Below are positions 1-8,804 of a DNA stretch of 64,000 nt, piece after piece; position 1 is the first letter of the stretch; every line of letters starts with the position of its first letter. The position numbers and the translations under genes were made by a program. Origin of the DNA: Stanieria sp. NIES-3757 (lineage in GTDB: Bacteria > Cyanobacteriota > Cyanobacteriia > Cyanobacteriales > Xenococcaceae); the NCBI GenBank assembly GCA_002355455.1, contig AP017375.1, positions 4,331,640 to 4,395,639 of the forward strand, read 5' to 3'. The notes under the pieces are model-generated. The model worked only from the letters and a program-made list of their open reading frames with translations, was not told the DNA's origin and did no database searches.

Positions 1-1377
1 TGCGACTTTGACTCTAGTAGTTAAACTTTCTTTAGAAGTAAAAACAATAGTTGGGATCGGTGGCTGTTTGGTAGTTAATTCTTCTAATAATTCAAATCCT
101 CCCTCGATAGCTTCGGGAAACGATAAATCTAATAAAACAATATCTGGAATATTTTGATTAATAATTTTTCTGGCTTGTTTTAAATTATTAGCGACAGTAG
201 TTTCTAAACCCCAGGTATTAGCTTCACTCATTAAAACTTGAGTGAGTGCAGAATCATCATCAATAATCAGAAGTTTATATTGGTAGGTAGTAGTCCGAGG
301 ACGAGGAGTTAAAAATAAAAGATTATTAGGGGTATTATAAGATTGATTTAATTCTTGATTTAACTTGGCAATTAACTCTTCTAAAAGATTAAAATCTTCA
401 GGCTTTAATTGGGAATAATTTTTTAGTTTTTGGTCAATTTTACCAGCATATTTTGAAGCTTGTTTAAATCCAAAAGTTCCTAAAGAACCAGCTAAAGTAT
501 GAGCAACTTGTTTAGCTTCAGCTAAAGAATTTTCTGGATCAGGTTTATTTTTTAAAATTTGAATTGTTTTTGTTAAAGTTTCCAGGTCACTAAGATATTT
601 AGCGCGATGTTGGAGCCAAATATTATTTAAATCAGGAAGTTTGGTAGCCGATTGTTTGGGCTTAACAATTTTTGATTCCCTTGGCTGAGAAAATGTAGTG
701 GTTAATTGTTTTAAGCGGTATCCCATTCCATAAATAGTTTCAATAAAGTCTGCCGAAGCTCCTACTTGTTTTAACTTTTGTCGTAAACCTTTAATTTGAG
801 TTCTTACAGCATTTTCTGAGGGAAATTCATCAAAAGACCAAATTTGGTCTAACAAAGAGCTTTGACTAAAAATTCGTTGAGGATGACGCAAAAATAATTC
901 TAATAAAGCATATTCTTTAGCTGTCAGTTTAAGCGGTTGATCGCAGTAGTCGACTTGACAACTATTAGGGTCAAGATTAAGCCCTTGCCAGTGTAAAACT
1001 GGTAATAAAGTATCATTTCCCCTTCTCAATAAAGCTCGAATTCGCGCTAATAACTCTTCAAGTTCAAAAGGTTTGACTAAATAATCATCCGCACCAGCGT
1101 CTAAACCTTTGACTTTCTTGGTCAGAGTATCTTGAGCAGTTAGTAGTAAAATTGGTGTGCGATCGCCTTGTGCTCGGAGTTTTTGACATAGTTGTATCCC
1201 ATCTAGCTTTGGTAGAACCAAATCTAATAAAATTAAGTCATATCCAAAATTTTCAGCTAATTCTAACCCTTCTAATCCATCTGTAGCGCAATCTACTAAA
1301 TAATGCTGTTGTTTAGTCAAAGTTTCTTGTACTAAATTGGCGAGACTTTCATCATCTTCAATCAGCAAAATTTTCAT
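1..1377 (-). CDS. OmpR-family response regulator with HPt and second receiver domain (3' end outside window)
   Basis: The frame is open from an ATG at 1375-1377 to the window edge (459 codons, incomplete). In order it shows an N-terminal receiver domain (acidic pair near residue 8, phosphoacceptor D52 in LDLVLPKLDG, KPF near residue 102), a winged-helix Trans_reg_C domain (about 125-225, ending in YGMGYRL), an HPt domain with the AHTLAGSLG histidine motif (about 290), and the start of a second receiver (LLIIDDD, phosphoacceptor in VLLDLSFPEA). It should act as a cytosolic phosphorelay transcription factor. It closely resembles the 606-residue regulator encoded at 3580-5400, with dnaB between them, so the two look like duplicates. 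No partner histidine kinase is adjacent. Domain calls are certain; targets are unknown. Confidence 0.93.
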   Translation of the reverse strand, partial: MKILLIEDDESLANLVQETLTKQQHYLVDCATDGLEGLELAENFGYDLILLDLVLPKLDGIQLCQKLRAQGDRTPILLLTAQDTLTKKVKGLDAGADDYLVKPFELEELLARIRALLRRGNDTLLPVLHWQGLNLDPNSCQVDYCDQPLKLTAKEYALLELFLRHPQRIFSQSSLLDQIWSFDEFPSENAVRTQIKGLRQKLKQVGASADFIETIYGMGYRLKQLTTTFSQPRESKIVKPKQSATKLPDLNNIWLQHRAKYLSDLETLTKTIQILKNKPDPENSLAEAKQVAHTLAGSLGTFGFKQASKYAGKIDQKLKNYSQLKPEDFNLLEELIAKLNQELNQSYNTPNNLLFLTPRPRTTTYQYKLLIIDDDSALTQVLMSEANTWGLETTVANNLKQARKIINQNIPDIVLLDLSFPEAIEGGFELLEELTTKQPPIPTIVFTSKESLTTRVKVA

Positions 1378-1768
1378 GGTTTTCTTGTTGCCACGAATAT
1401 GATTTTCTTAAGGATACCTAACTAGTTGCATTTAAGCAGCAATTATGACTCCCACTTTTTGTATCGTAACGCGAATGAGGCGAAAATTGAGATTAACTTA
1501 GTTACTCTACAAGATAAAGTGGATAGTAATCACTAAATATTTATTTCAGGTTACAGGAATTTTTTTGGCTAACTATTCTAAAAAAGCAGTTGAATTAGTT
1601 TTAATTAGCAGTAATACCATTACTTTTAAAAATTATTCAGGAAAAGTAAAAAGAAAATTTTTCGATTATTTTCCCGAAAAAATGACTAATAAGCCTCAAA
1701 AAACTACTAAAACTATTGGTATTGGCAGTTTCTATTTTATTTTGAAGAATTAATTAAGATGATTGAAT
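1378..1768. other. intergenic region between regulator and dnaB
   Basis: This 391-bp AT-rich spacer lies upstream of the minus-strand regulator and downstream of dnaB. It should hold the regulator's promoter, but I cannot place -35/-10 boxes with confidence. A weak hairpin (TTTTTCG at 1658-1664 with CGAAAAA at 1675-1681) is present. A plus-strand 62-codon frame here starts at a TTG, has no ribosome binding site and is low-complexity; I do not regard it as a gene. Confidence 0.5.
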
Positions 1769-3094
1769 TTAATAATGATTTGGTCTGGCTAAACTTTCAA
1801 ACTTGGTCAGTTCGGATTTGAATAACAATTTTACTGTTCCAACAGGGCCATTTCTGTGTTTAGTAATAATTGCTTCAGCAATACCTTGCTCAGGTGTATC
1901 GGGATTATAATATTCATCTCGATAAAGCATAATTACTAAATCTGCATCTTGTTCGATTGAACCACTTTCTCTCAAATCTGATAGCATGGGACGTTTATTG
2001 GTTCTTTGTTCAACACCACGACTAAGCTGAGATAAAGCGATCACTGGTACATTGATTTCACGCGCCAAACCCTTAAGAGAACGGGTAATTTTAGATAATT
2101 CTTGGACACGGTTATCACTTCCGCCTTCCATCAACTGTAAATAATCTAATAAAACTAGACCCAAATCTTGTTTCAGTTGTCCCTGTAAACGACGAACTTG
2201 CGATCGCATCTGGAGAACAGATAAATTAGCTGTATCATCGATGTAGATTGGTAATTCTGATAAATGACCAACCGCATTAACTAAAGCTTCAATATCTTGT
2301 TGGGTAATTCTGCCAGATCTAAGGCGATTACTTGCAATTTTTGCTTCACTAGCTAGCAGTCTTTGTGCTAATTGTTCCCGTGACATTTCTAAACTAAAAA
2401 CAGCCACAGGCATGTTATATTCTTTAGCAATATTGGCTGCAATATTGAGAGAAAAACTAGTTTTTCCCATTGAAGGTCTACCAGCAATAATAATTAAATC
2501 TGAACGACCAAAACCACTGGTAAAAGCATCTAAATCATAAAAACCAGAAGGAATTCCAGGTAAAGCAATTTGCTGATGTAAATTTTCAATCGTATTAAAA
2601 GTTTGGATCAAACTATCAGAAATAGGCACTAAACCTTGTTGGGGTCGTTCTTGAGTTAAACGGAAAATTTTTTGTTCTGATTGATCGAGTACAGTTTCTA
2701 ATTCCGTAGCTGTTTCATAACCCAAACCGACAATTTCATGACCAGCTTTAATTAATTCGCGACGAATATATTTATCCATCACCAAATTGGTAAAGCGATC
2801 AATATTAACCGCAGAAATGGTACGATTGAGTAACTGAGCGAGTTTAGTAATTCCTCCTATTTGTTCTAGAAGCTCGCGATCGGCTAAATAAGTACTAATG
2901 CCCATTAAGTCAGTTGGTTTTCCTTGACTATGCAGTACTTGTGCAGCGTAATAAATAGTTTGATGAGCTTGGACAAAAAAAGCATCTTTCGGCAAAATAT
3001 CTGCTATTCTCGCCATTGCTTCGGGATCGAGTAAAATGCCACCGAGGATTTCTTCTTCTGCTTCAATATTGGCAGGAAAGTCTTTAATTTCCAC
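1769..3094 (-). CDS. dnaB: replicative DNA helicase DnaB
   Basis: DnaB is the ring hexamer that unwinds DNA at the replication fork using ATP. The 441-residue product has the N-terminal DnaB domain (about 5-105, starting PANIEAEEEILGG) that binds primase, and the RecA-like C-terminal domain with Walker A GRPSMGKTSF near residue 205, Walker B (LVLLDYLQLM), and the conserved DLRESGSIEQDAD segment. Length is normal for an intein-free DnaB; some cyanobacterial dnaB genes carry an intein at the active site and this one does not. ATG start at 3094. It is transcribed in the same direction as the regulators on both sides but is separated from them by 391 and 485 bp, so it is probably its own unit. 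Confidence 0.97.
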   Translation of the reverse strand: MEIKDFPANIEAEEEILGGILLDPEAMARIADILPKDAFFVQAHQTIYYAAQVLHSQGKPTDLMGISTYLADRELLEQIGGITKLAQLLNRTISAVNIDRFTNLVMDKYIRRELIKAGHEIVGLGYETATELETVLDQSEQKIFRLTQERPQQGLVPISDSLIQTFNTIENLHQQIALPGIPSGFYDLDAFTSGFGRSDLIIIAGRPSMGKTSFSLNIAANIAKEYNMPVAVFSLEMSREQLAQRLLASEAKIASNRLRSGRITQQDIEALVNAVGHLSELPIYIDDTANLSVLQMRSQVRRLQGQLKQDLGLVLLDYLQLMEGGSDNRVQELSKITRSLKGLAREINVPVIALSQLSRGVEQRTNKRPMLSDLRESGSIEQDADLVIMLYRDEYYNPDTPEQGIAEAIITKHRNGPVGTVKLLFKSELTKFESLARPNHY

Positions 3095-3361
3095 TCTTAA
3101 ATTAATTTGTTACTAAATGCCTATCTAGGATAACTAAATTTGGAGTGAGATTTGTTTAGAAAATCTTTGATTATTTATAAATAATTAATCAACTCAAGCG
3201 AATTAACGAGCAACTTAACTGTCTAAACTAGCAGCAAAAAAACTATAATATTAGATATCAGCTTTTTGTGATTTAAAAATCAAAAGACGATGGTTACCGA
3301 TTTGACTTGACAAAATCACACTTAATTTATTTATGACAGTTGAGAAAGTGTCACTGGTGAA

Positions 3362-3470
3362 CAACTATCTGAAGAGAAATAATTTTACTATATGAATTGT
3401 GTGAGGAGTAAGTGTAAAAGAGAAAGACTTTGGGGTCGAAACACGGCAAGACTCCCAAGGTCTTTTTCAT
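3362..3470 (-). ncRNA. candidate small RNA carrying the Yfr1 core motif
   Basis: Read on the minus strand, positions 3409-3399 are ACTCCTCACAC, the invariant unpaired motif of the cyanobacterial sRNA Yfr1. Upstream of it on that strand is a strong stem-loop (3465-3423), as expected of Yfr1's 5' hairpin, and further upstream a possible promoter (TTGACT, then TATAGA about 15 bases later, just above 3475). Against this, no U-tailed hairpin directly follows the motif; the next stem (3369-3335) is 30 bases away and has no U-run. The motif match is exact; the RNA identity is inference, and the strand is not settled because the large stem pairs slightly better when read on the plus strand. Confidence 0.3.
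3423..3465 (+). terminator. strong hairpin with trailing T-run (possible plus-strand terminator)
   Basis: AAAGACTTTGGG (3423-3434) pairs with CCCAAGGTCTTT (3454-3465) with one G-U wobble, extended inward by GTC (3435-3437) with GAC (3450-3452). On the plus strand it is followed by TTC and mixed T-rich sequence. It would end a plus-strand transcript between dnaB and the regulator gene, or be the 5' stem of a minus-strand RNA; the sequence alone does not decide. Confidence 0.4.
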
Positions 3471-3579
3471 TCTTATCTATAAGAATTGAAAGCTAAAGTC
3501 AAACTACTAATCAAAAAGTTTAATTAACCACTTTTCATTTCAAATTAAAGCTCGGTTGTTTTTCTTATGATTAATTAAA

Positions 3580-5400
3580 TTAAAGGGTTTTAAAACTTTT
3601 AACTCTTGCTAAACGATTCAGAATTCGATTGGCTAATTCGGCGGGAACTATCGGTTTATTTAAATAATCATCAGCACCGATCGCAAAAGCTTGATGTTGA
3701 GTTTTATCATCATGATGAACAGTCAGAAACAGAATTGGTAATCTTTGCCAATGAGGATCGCTACGTAATAACTGACATAATTCAATGCCATTAATTTCAG
3801 GCATTTCAATATCGAGAATCAACAAATCTGGATTAAATTTGACCAAAGAAGACCAAAATTGCTGAGGAGCGTTAATAGTTAACAGATTAAATCCCCAAGC
3901 CTCTAAATCATTTTTTAAAGCTGCTAAAAGTTGAGCATCATCATCAACAATCATAACTTTAGCACCAGAGCCAGTTTGAGCCAAAAGCTGATTAACTGAT
4001 GCGATCGCACGAGTAGGAGTAACGGGAGACTGCAACAACAAACTTCCTCCTTGACGGATCACTGCTAATCTTTCTGCTAAGTTATCTGCTGTTAAAATTG
4101 TCACAATTGGAATCAGAGGATATTGCTGATGTAATTGAGCCATAAACGTTAAGTATTCGGCTTCGGGATTAGTAATTTTAAGTAAAACAACGTGAGGCTG
4201 ATTATTAAGCATTAATTTCTTGCCTTCAGCTATATTACTAGCAACTACAAGAGATATTCCCCAAGTTGCAGCTTCGTCAGCTAGTTGTTTGACAAAATTG
4301 CGGTCGTTATCAATAACTAATAGGGAAATACCTTTACTTCGAGTGCCTTTTTTCTGAGTATGAAAAGGTTGATACTCGATCTCTTGACTTAAATCAGTCA
4401 ATAATGTAGTAAATTGCTCGATTTTAGCTTGATTGGAAGATAATTCCTCCATGAATAATTCTTCTAATGCTTTAGCAATTTTAGAACCTTCAGGAAAACC
4501 AAAACTACCCAAGGAACCTGCTAATTTATGAGCAGAAGCTCTAGCTTGTTGTTGTAATTCCGTAGTTAAACTGTTACTTACCAGAGCATCTTTAGCTGCT
4601 GCGATCGCAGCCAATCTTTCGAGCATATTTGGTTTAAATTGTTCCCATATTTTAATCAGAGCCTCTACATGTCGAGTTTTTTGTGCTTGATACTCTTGTT
4701 CTTCTTTTTTAGCAGTCGATGGAGTCGGTTCACCTCTGAGACGGTAGCCCATGCCATATACTGTCTCAATCATATCTTTGGGAACATTAGCAGCTTTTAG
4801 TTTGTGTCGTAACCCTTTAATGTGAGTTCTAACTGCTTCTTCGCCTGGAGGATCTTCAAAAGACCATAATCTTTCCAGTATTGCACCCGCACTAAAAACT
4901 TGCTGAGGATTGCGTAAAAACAATTCTAAAAGACCATACTCTTTAGGAGTTAAGGTAATTAATCGGTCTTGATATTTAACCTCACAAGTCCTAGAGTCTA
5001 GGGTCAAATTCTCCCACTTTAAAATCGGAGCAAAATAATGACCTTCTCTTCTCAACAAAGCGCGAATTCTGGCTGTTAACTCATCAAAATCAAACGGCTT
5101 GACTACATAATCATCTGCACCAGCATCAAGACCTTTAACTTTATCTAAACTACCATCTTTAGCCGTTAATAATAGAATTGGCATTTGATAGCCTTCCGCA
5201 CGCACTCGCCGACACAAACTAATGCCATCTAACTTAGGCAGCATGACATCTAGGACTACCAAGTCGTAAGTAAACAGTAAAATGAATTCCCAAGCAGATT
5301 CTCCATCAGTAGCAATATCGACAGCATAATGCTGTTCAATCAGACTGTTGGCTAAAGCGTTCATTAAAGGTTCATCATCATCTACTAACAAAATTCTCAT
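3580..5400 (-). CDS. multi-domain OmpR-family response regulator (REC-wHTH-HPt-REC-REC)
   Basis: The 606-residue protein has five modules: receiver 1 (1-118, phosphoacceptor D51, K101), winged-helix DNA-binding domain (about 125-223), HPt domain (about 245-340, H291 in SAHKLAGSLG), receiver 2 (358-470) and receiver 3 (481-600, phosphoacceptor D530 in LILDIEMPEING). In receiver 2 the expected aspartate is a lysine (K408 in VVLLKIT), so that module should not accept phosphate and probably works as a structural or docking unit. The architecture suggests an internal phosphorelay feeding a transcription factor. It is the paralogue of the gene at 1-1377. ATG start at 5400, preceded by a long spacer, so probably monocistronic. 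Confidence 0.93.
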   Translation of the reverse strand: MRILLVDDDEPLMNALANSLIEQHYAVDIATDGESAWEFILLFTYDLVVLDVMLPKLDGISLCRRVRAEGYQMPILLLTAKDGSLDKVKGLDAGADDYVVKPFDFDELTARIRALLRREGHYFAPILKWENLTLDSRTCEVKYQDRLITLTPKEYGLLELFLRNPQQVFSAGAILERLWSFEDPPGEEAVRTHIKGLRHKLKAANVPKDMIETVYGMGYRLRGEPTPSTAKKEEQEYQAQKTRHVEALIKIWEQFKPNMLERLAAIAAAKDALVSNSLTTELQQQARASAHKLAGSLGSFGFPEGSKIAKALEELFMEELSSNQAKIEQFTTLLTDLSQEIEYQPFHTQKKGTRSKGISLLVIDNDRNFVKQLADEAATWGISLVVASNIAEGKKLMLNNQPHVVLLKITNPEAEYLTFMAQLHQQYPLIPIVTILTADNLAERLAVIRQGGSLLLQSPVTPTRAIASVNQLLAQTGSGAKVMIVDDDAQLLAALKNDLEAWGFNLLTINAPQQFWSSLVKFNPDLLILDIEMPEINGIELCQLLRSDPHWQRLPILFLTVHHDDKTQHQAFAIGADDYLNKPIVPAELANRILNRLARVKSFKTL

Positions 5401-5617
5401 GACAGTTAGCTGGTGGGGTCGTCATTTTTGATGAATATTGCACAATGTGGCTTTATTTATTCTCTTTTAGTTACTTACCTAACTTATTGAAATTAGCAAC
5501 ATTTTGTTAAAGTGTAACAATCTCAAGACGAATTAAGCTTTTTTTCCCCATCTGCTTCAAGTATTCTTAATTTTTCGATCCTGATTAAGATTGTCTAATC
5601 GCAGTTGCAAAACTTAA

Positions 5618-5683
5618 GGACACCTCTACTAATTGCCCTCAATAGCTCTTGAGTTAAGCTTTTGGAGCTTGTTGGAGATGTCC
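5618..5683 (-). other. two-tier RNA-like hairpin downstream of ndh
   Basis: GGACACCTC (5618-5626) pairs with GAGATGTCC (5675-5683), and inside it GCTC (5645-5648) pairs with GAGC (5665-5668) with flanking CAA/TTG. Read as minus-strand RNA the outer stem is nine continuous pairs (one G-U); on the plus strand the same position is a C-A mismatch, which favours the minus strand. It lies in the 352-bp spacer between ndh and the regulator, so it could be in the ndh 3' UTR, the regulator 5' leader, or a separate small RNA. Confidence 0.35.
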
Positions 5684-5730
5684 GATCGCAAGTATTAATA
5701 ACTTAGAATTAGATTACGTATGATTGATCT

Positions 5731-5748
5731 AGGGGGTTGTTGCCCCCT
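5731..5748. terminator. G/C-rich hairpin just after the ndh stop
   Basis: AGGGGG (5731-5736) and CCCCCT (5743-5748) form a perfect stem with a six-base loop, five bases beyond the ndh stop codon. A T-rich run follows on the plus strand only (TTTCTTT), so it is a better terminator for plus-strand transcription; on the minus strand it may simply stabilise the ndh 3' end. Confidence 0.45.
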
Positions 5749-5752
5749 TTCT

Positions 5753-7099
5753 TTATGAGACTTGTACTAAAGCTTGAGGCTCTCTTTCGGATTCTAACTC
5801 GATCTTAGAAGAAATCCCAGAAGACACAATCAAGCGATCGCCTTGGTTGCTGGTGAAATAACTCCAGATCCACTGAATTGCCACAATAATTTTGTTATCA
5901 AATTCCAGCAGATAGAAGACGTGAATAAACATCCAAATTAGCCACGCCAAAATCCCAGAAAGTTTGACAAAACCAAAATCGATTACAGCAGCGTGTTTAC
6001 CTATGACAGCTAAATTACCCCAGTCCCAATAACGAAACGGAGCTATTGTCTTACCTTGTAGTTGACTTTGAATTAGCTTGGCAACATAATTACCTGCTTG
6101 CATGGCTGCTGGTGCGACTCCTGGTAAAAGATGATTTTGGTTGATGCAATAATGAGCCAGATCGCCAATGACAAAAATATTACTATATTTACCAACTGTA
6201 AACTCTGGCGAGACAATTACTCTACCCATGCGGTCTAAACTCGCTCCAGTTGATTGGGCTAAATTATTCGCGATCGCAGAACCTTTCATGCCAGCCGTCC
6301 ATAAAACAGTACGAGATCTAATTTGCTCGATTTGTTCACCTTGACGTACAGTAACAACTTGTTCGTCGAGATTGATTACCTTGGTTTTGGTTTTTACTAT
6401 CACACCTAAATCCTTAAGCTTGGTAAGAGCTTGCTCTGATAATTGAGCGGGATAAGTGGGTAAAACTCTCTCTGGACTTTGGAGCAAAATAATTTTTGCT
6501 GTGGCTGGATCGATATTACGAAAATCTTCTTTTAAAGTACTACGAGTTAATTCTGCTAAAGCTCCAGCCAACTCAACCCCAGCAGCACCACCGCCAACTA
6601 AAACAAAAGTTAACCAATCTTGGCGTTTTTCAGGAATAGTTTCTTTCTCGGCAGACTCAAAAGCCAGAAAAATGCGTCGGCGAATTTCTAAAGCATCTTC
6701 AACTGTTTTTAATCCTGGTGCTTTTTTTGCCCATTCAGGATTCCCAAAATATTGAGGACTAGCACCAGTAGCAATAATCAGTGAATCATAGCGAATCTCA
6801 CGGTATTTCAATTTGACTATTTGACGCTCAGGTTCGATCTGAGTGACTTCTCCCATCAATACTTCAGTATTTTTGTTATGCTTTAGTACGGCTCTGAGGG
6901 GGGAAGAAATATTGCTCGGAGATAAACCACCAGTGGCAACTTGATAGAGTAATGGTTGAAAAACATGAAAGTTTTGTTTATCGATTAAAGTAACTTTGAC
7001 TGGTGCTTTGGCAAGACTCTTTGCTGCGTAAAGTCCACCAAATCCTCCGCCGATAATTACTACGTGATGAAGAGATTGTTTTTTGTTTTCTTGAAACAT
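5753..7099 (-). CDS. ndh: type II NAD(P)H dehydrogenase (NDH-2)
   Basis: A single-subunit, non-proton-pumping flavoenzyme that passes electrons from NAD(P)H to quinones at the membrane surface. The 448-residue protein has the FAD-binding Rossmann motif VVIIGGGFGGLYAAK near residues 13-27, the NAD(P)H-binding motif VLVGGGAAGVELAGAL near 165-180, the conserved LYQVATGGLSP, the ATG motif IIATGASPQYFG, and the late FAD-contact segment VIGDLAHY. The C-terminal region (about 355-410) contains a hydrophobic stretch (GILAWLIWMFIHVFYLL) typical of the membrane anchor. ATG start at 7099 follows a GGAGATAA ribosome binding site. Cyanobacteria carry several NDH-2 paralogues; which this is cannot be told from sequence alone. 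Confidence 0.93.
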   Translation of the reverse strand: MFQENKKQSLHHVVIIGGGFGGLYAAKSLAKAPVKVTLIDKQNFHVFQPLLYQVATGGLSPSNISSPLRAVLKHNKNTEVLMGEVTQIEPERQIVKLKYREIRYDSLIIATGASPQYFGNPEWAKKAPGLKTVEDALEIRRRIFLAFESAEKETIPEKRQDWLTFVLVGGGAAGVELAGALAELTRSTLKEDFRNIDPATAKIILLQSPERVLPTYPAQLSEQALTKLKDLGVIVKTKTKVINLDEQVVTVRQGEQIEQIRSRTVLWTAGMKGSAIANNLAQSTGASLDRMGRVIVSPEFTVGKYSNIFVIGDLAHYCINQNHLLPGVAPAAMQAGNYVAKLIQSQLQGKTIAPFRYWDWGNLAVIGKHAAVIDFGFVKLSGILAWLIWMFIHVFYLLEFDNKIIVAIQWIWSYFTSNQGDRLIVSSGISSKIELESEREPQALVQVS

Positions 7100-7973
7100 G
7101 ATAATTCTTATCTCCTTTGATCCAGATTTATAGTAGCTCTAGCTAAGTTTTGCCCTTTAAGGGTATTGTGCAAAATCAAAAGTGTAAGTATAGAAAAATA
7201 CCAGTTTTACTATTGTCATGATATTTTGACTAAATTTATTTTTAAAATCAAATATTGAATTTAAAAATGTCTTTATAAATACATTTTCAGCAAGCTTATT
7301 TATTATCTATTTTTTTACAATCAAATAAAATATTTATTTGATTTAAAGAGACATTGAACAATCAAAATATTTATATATTTTAAGCTCGGTTAATATTTTC
7401 AGTATTATTACTGAGGTTTTTTGAAGCTGTTACTTTTAAGTTAATGAGTTGACAATATTTTGTAATTTAAGGTTTAGTCTAACTAATATATAAATACCAA
7501 ATAATTTATAAATATTCTGTAGAGAGAATAGAGCTATTGATATTTGTTAAGGTCTGTATTTCTAATTAATTCTGAAATAAAGTTTACAACTTTAATTGAG
7601 TCAAGACAAAAAATATTTTGATGTTACTTTGAAATTTACTTTACCAAATAATTAATTATTTTTTTAATCAAATTTAATTACTACAGAGATTTTTTTAGAC
7701 TCAATGAGAGCCAGTTTGATATTTTATTGATAGCTAATTAAAAAGCGATCGCGGCACAAAATAATCTGTAGCAATAATAAATAAACTTCTTAATTCAGAA
7801 TTAAAGTAATTTTAATTATTTAAATATTTGGGCAGAAAAATAAAATAAGCTAAAAATATCTTGAAGATCTAGTTATTTTTTTATTGATCAATCAAGAATA
7901 TTGATTTAATGATTTAAAATAAAAATATATTAGTTCATTACTTGAGAAGAGATTGTAATTTTAAATTAAATTA
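7100..7973. other. 874-bp AT-rich intergenic region
   Basis: This spacer separates the divergent ndh and RMD1-family genes. It is extremely AT-rich, with no open frame of credible composition, no tRNA-like fold, and one HIP1 octamer (7745-7752). It must hold the promoters of both genes, but I cannot assign boxes reliably because TATAAT-like strings are too common here. Confidence 0.5.
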
Positions 7974-8774
7974 ATGGAAAAAACATTATTTTTAAATAAA
8001 GAAAATATTAAAGTTAGAGCGTTGTTCTTGGGTCAAAGGATCGATATCAAAGCTTTAGAAAATGTCGAATGCTTGACAACTAATCCTCTCATTGTTTCGG
8101 CTGGTGAATTTGGTTGTGCAGTTTTATTTCGTTATGGAGTAGTAGTTTTATTTGGTCTAGAACCAATTGAAGAAGCAACTTTCCTGAATAACCTTAAACC
8201 TTTAATTTTAGAACCTTTCGCTGAACCAGAAGTAGAAGACACAGAAATTTATTTAGACAATAATACTACTGGTAAAGTGTTAGATGGAAATATTTTTCTG
8301 CCACAGTTTACTCTCAAAAGTTTGCAAATTGTCGCCGATATTTTGGCAAAAAGTGTAGTTTTAGCTCACTATGAACTGCAAACCAGTAGCACATTTGATC
8401 GGATTGAACCCTTTGCTGTCAGTCTACAAAATACTAGTTGGAGTCGCAAACAAGTCAAAGAATTGCTTAAACTACTTGGTAGTACTTTATCTATTCAACA
8501 CAAAGTCATGGGTCGAGTTGAAGTAATTGATAAACCAGAATTATTATGGGACTATCCAGAATTAGAAAGACTTTATCTGCGTTTAGAAGATGAATATGAG
8601 ATTCGAGAAAGAGATCAAGTTTTGGAACGTAAATTAGAATCAGTTTCTCGTACTGCCGAAACCGCACTAGGTTTATTGCAACACAATACCAGCTTGAGAG
8701 TAGAGTGGTATATTGTGATTTTAATTGTTATGGAATTAGTTTTATCTTTATATGGAATGTTCGCCGGCGTTTAA
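7974..8774 (+). CDS. RMD1/YagE family (DUF155) protein
   Basis: The 266-residue product matches the RMD1/YagE family, whose eukaryotic members are mitochondrial (for example RMND1, Rmd1). Visible family features are the opening segment RALFLGQRIDIKAL, the central VLFRYGVVVLFG, the basic/acidic helix region around 140-230, and one C-terminal membrane helix (about 244-262, WYIVILIVMELVLSLY). It is probably anchored in the plasma or thylakoid membrane with most of the protein cytosolic. The biochemical role in bacteria is not established. ATG start at 7974, with an AT-rich leader lacking a clear Shine-Dalgarno. It is followed after 30 bp by an alpha/beta-hydrolase gene, so the two may be cotranscribed. 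Confidence 0.85.
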   Translation: MEKTLFLNKENIKVRALFLGQRIDIKALENVECLTTNPLIVSAGEFGCAVLFRYGVVVLFGLEPIEEATFLNNLKPLILEPFAEPEVEDTEIYLDNNTTGKVLDGNIFLPQFTLKSLQIVADILAKSVVLAHYELQTSSTFDRIEPFAVSLQNTSWSRKQVKELLKLLGSTLSIQHKVMGRVEVIDKPELLWDYPELERLYLRLEDEYEIRERDQVLERKLESVSRTAETALGLLQHNTSLRVEWYIVILIVMELVLSLYGMFAGV

Positions 8775-8804
8775 GGGAATTGTGAGCAAAAAAAACTTTA
8801 AAAA

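Noticed and set aside
1565-1753. 62-codon plus-strand frame between the regulator and dnaB
   Set aside because: TTG start, no ribosome binding site, low-complexity Lys/Thr/Phe composition expected of AT-rich spacer.
6456-6755. Plus-strand frame inside ndh
   Set aside because: Antisense shadow of a confidently assigned gene, with no start context or family-like sequence.
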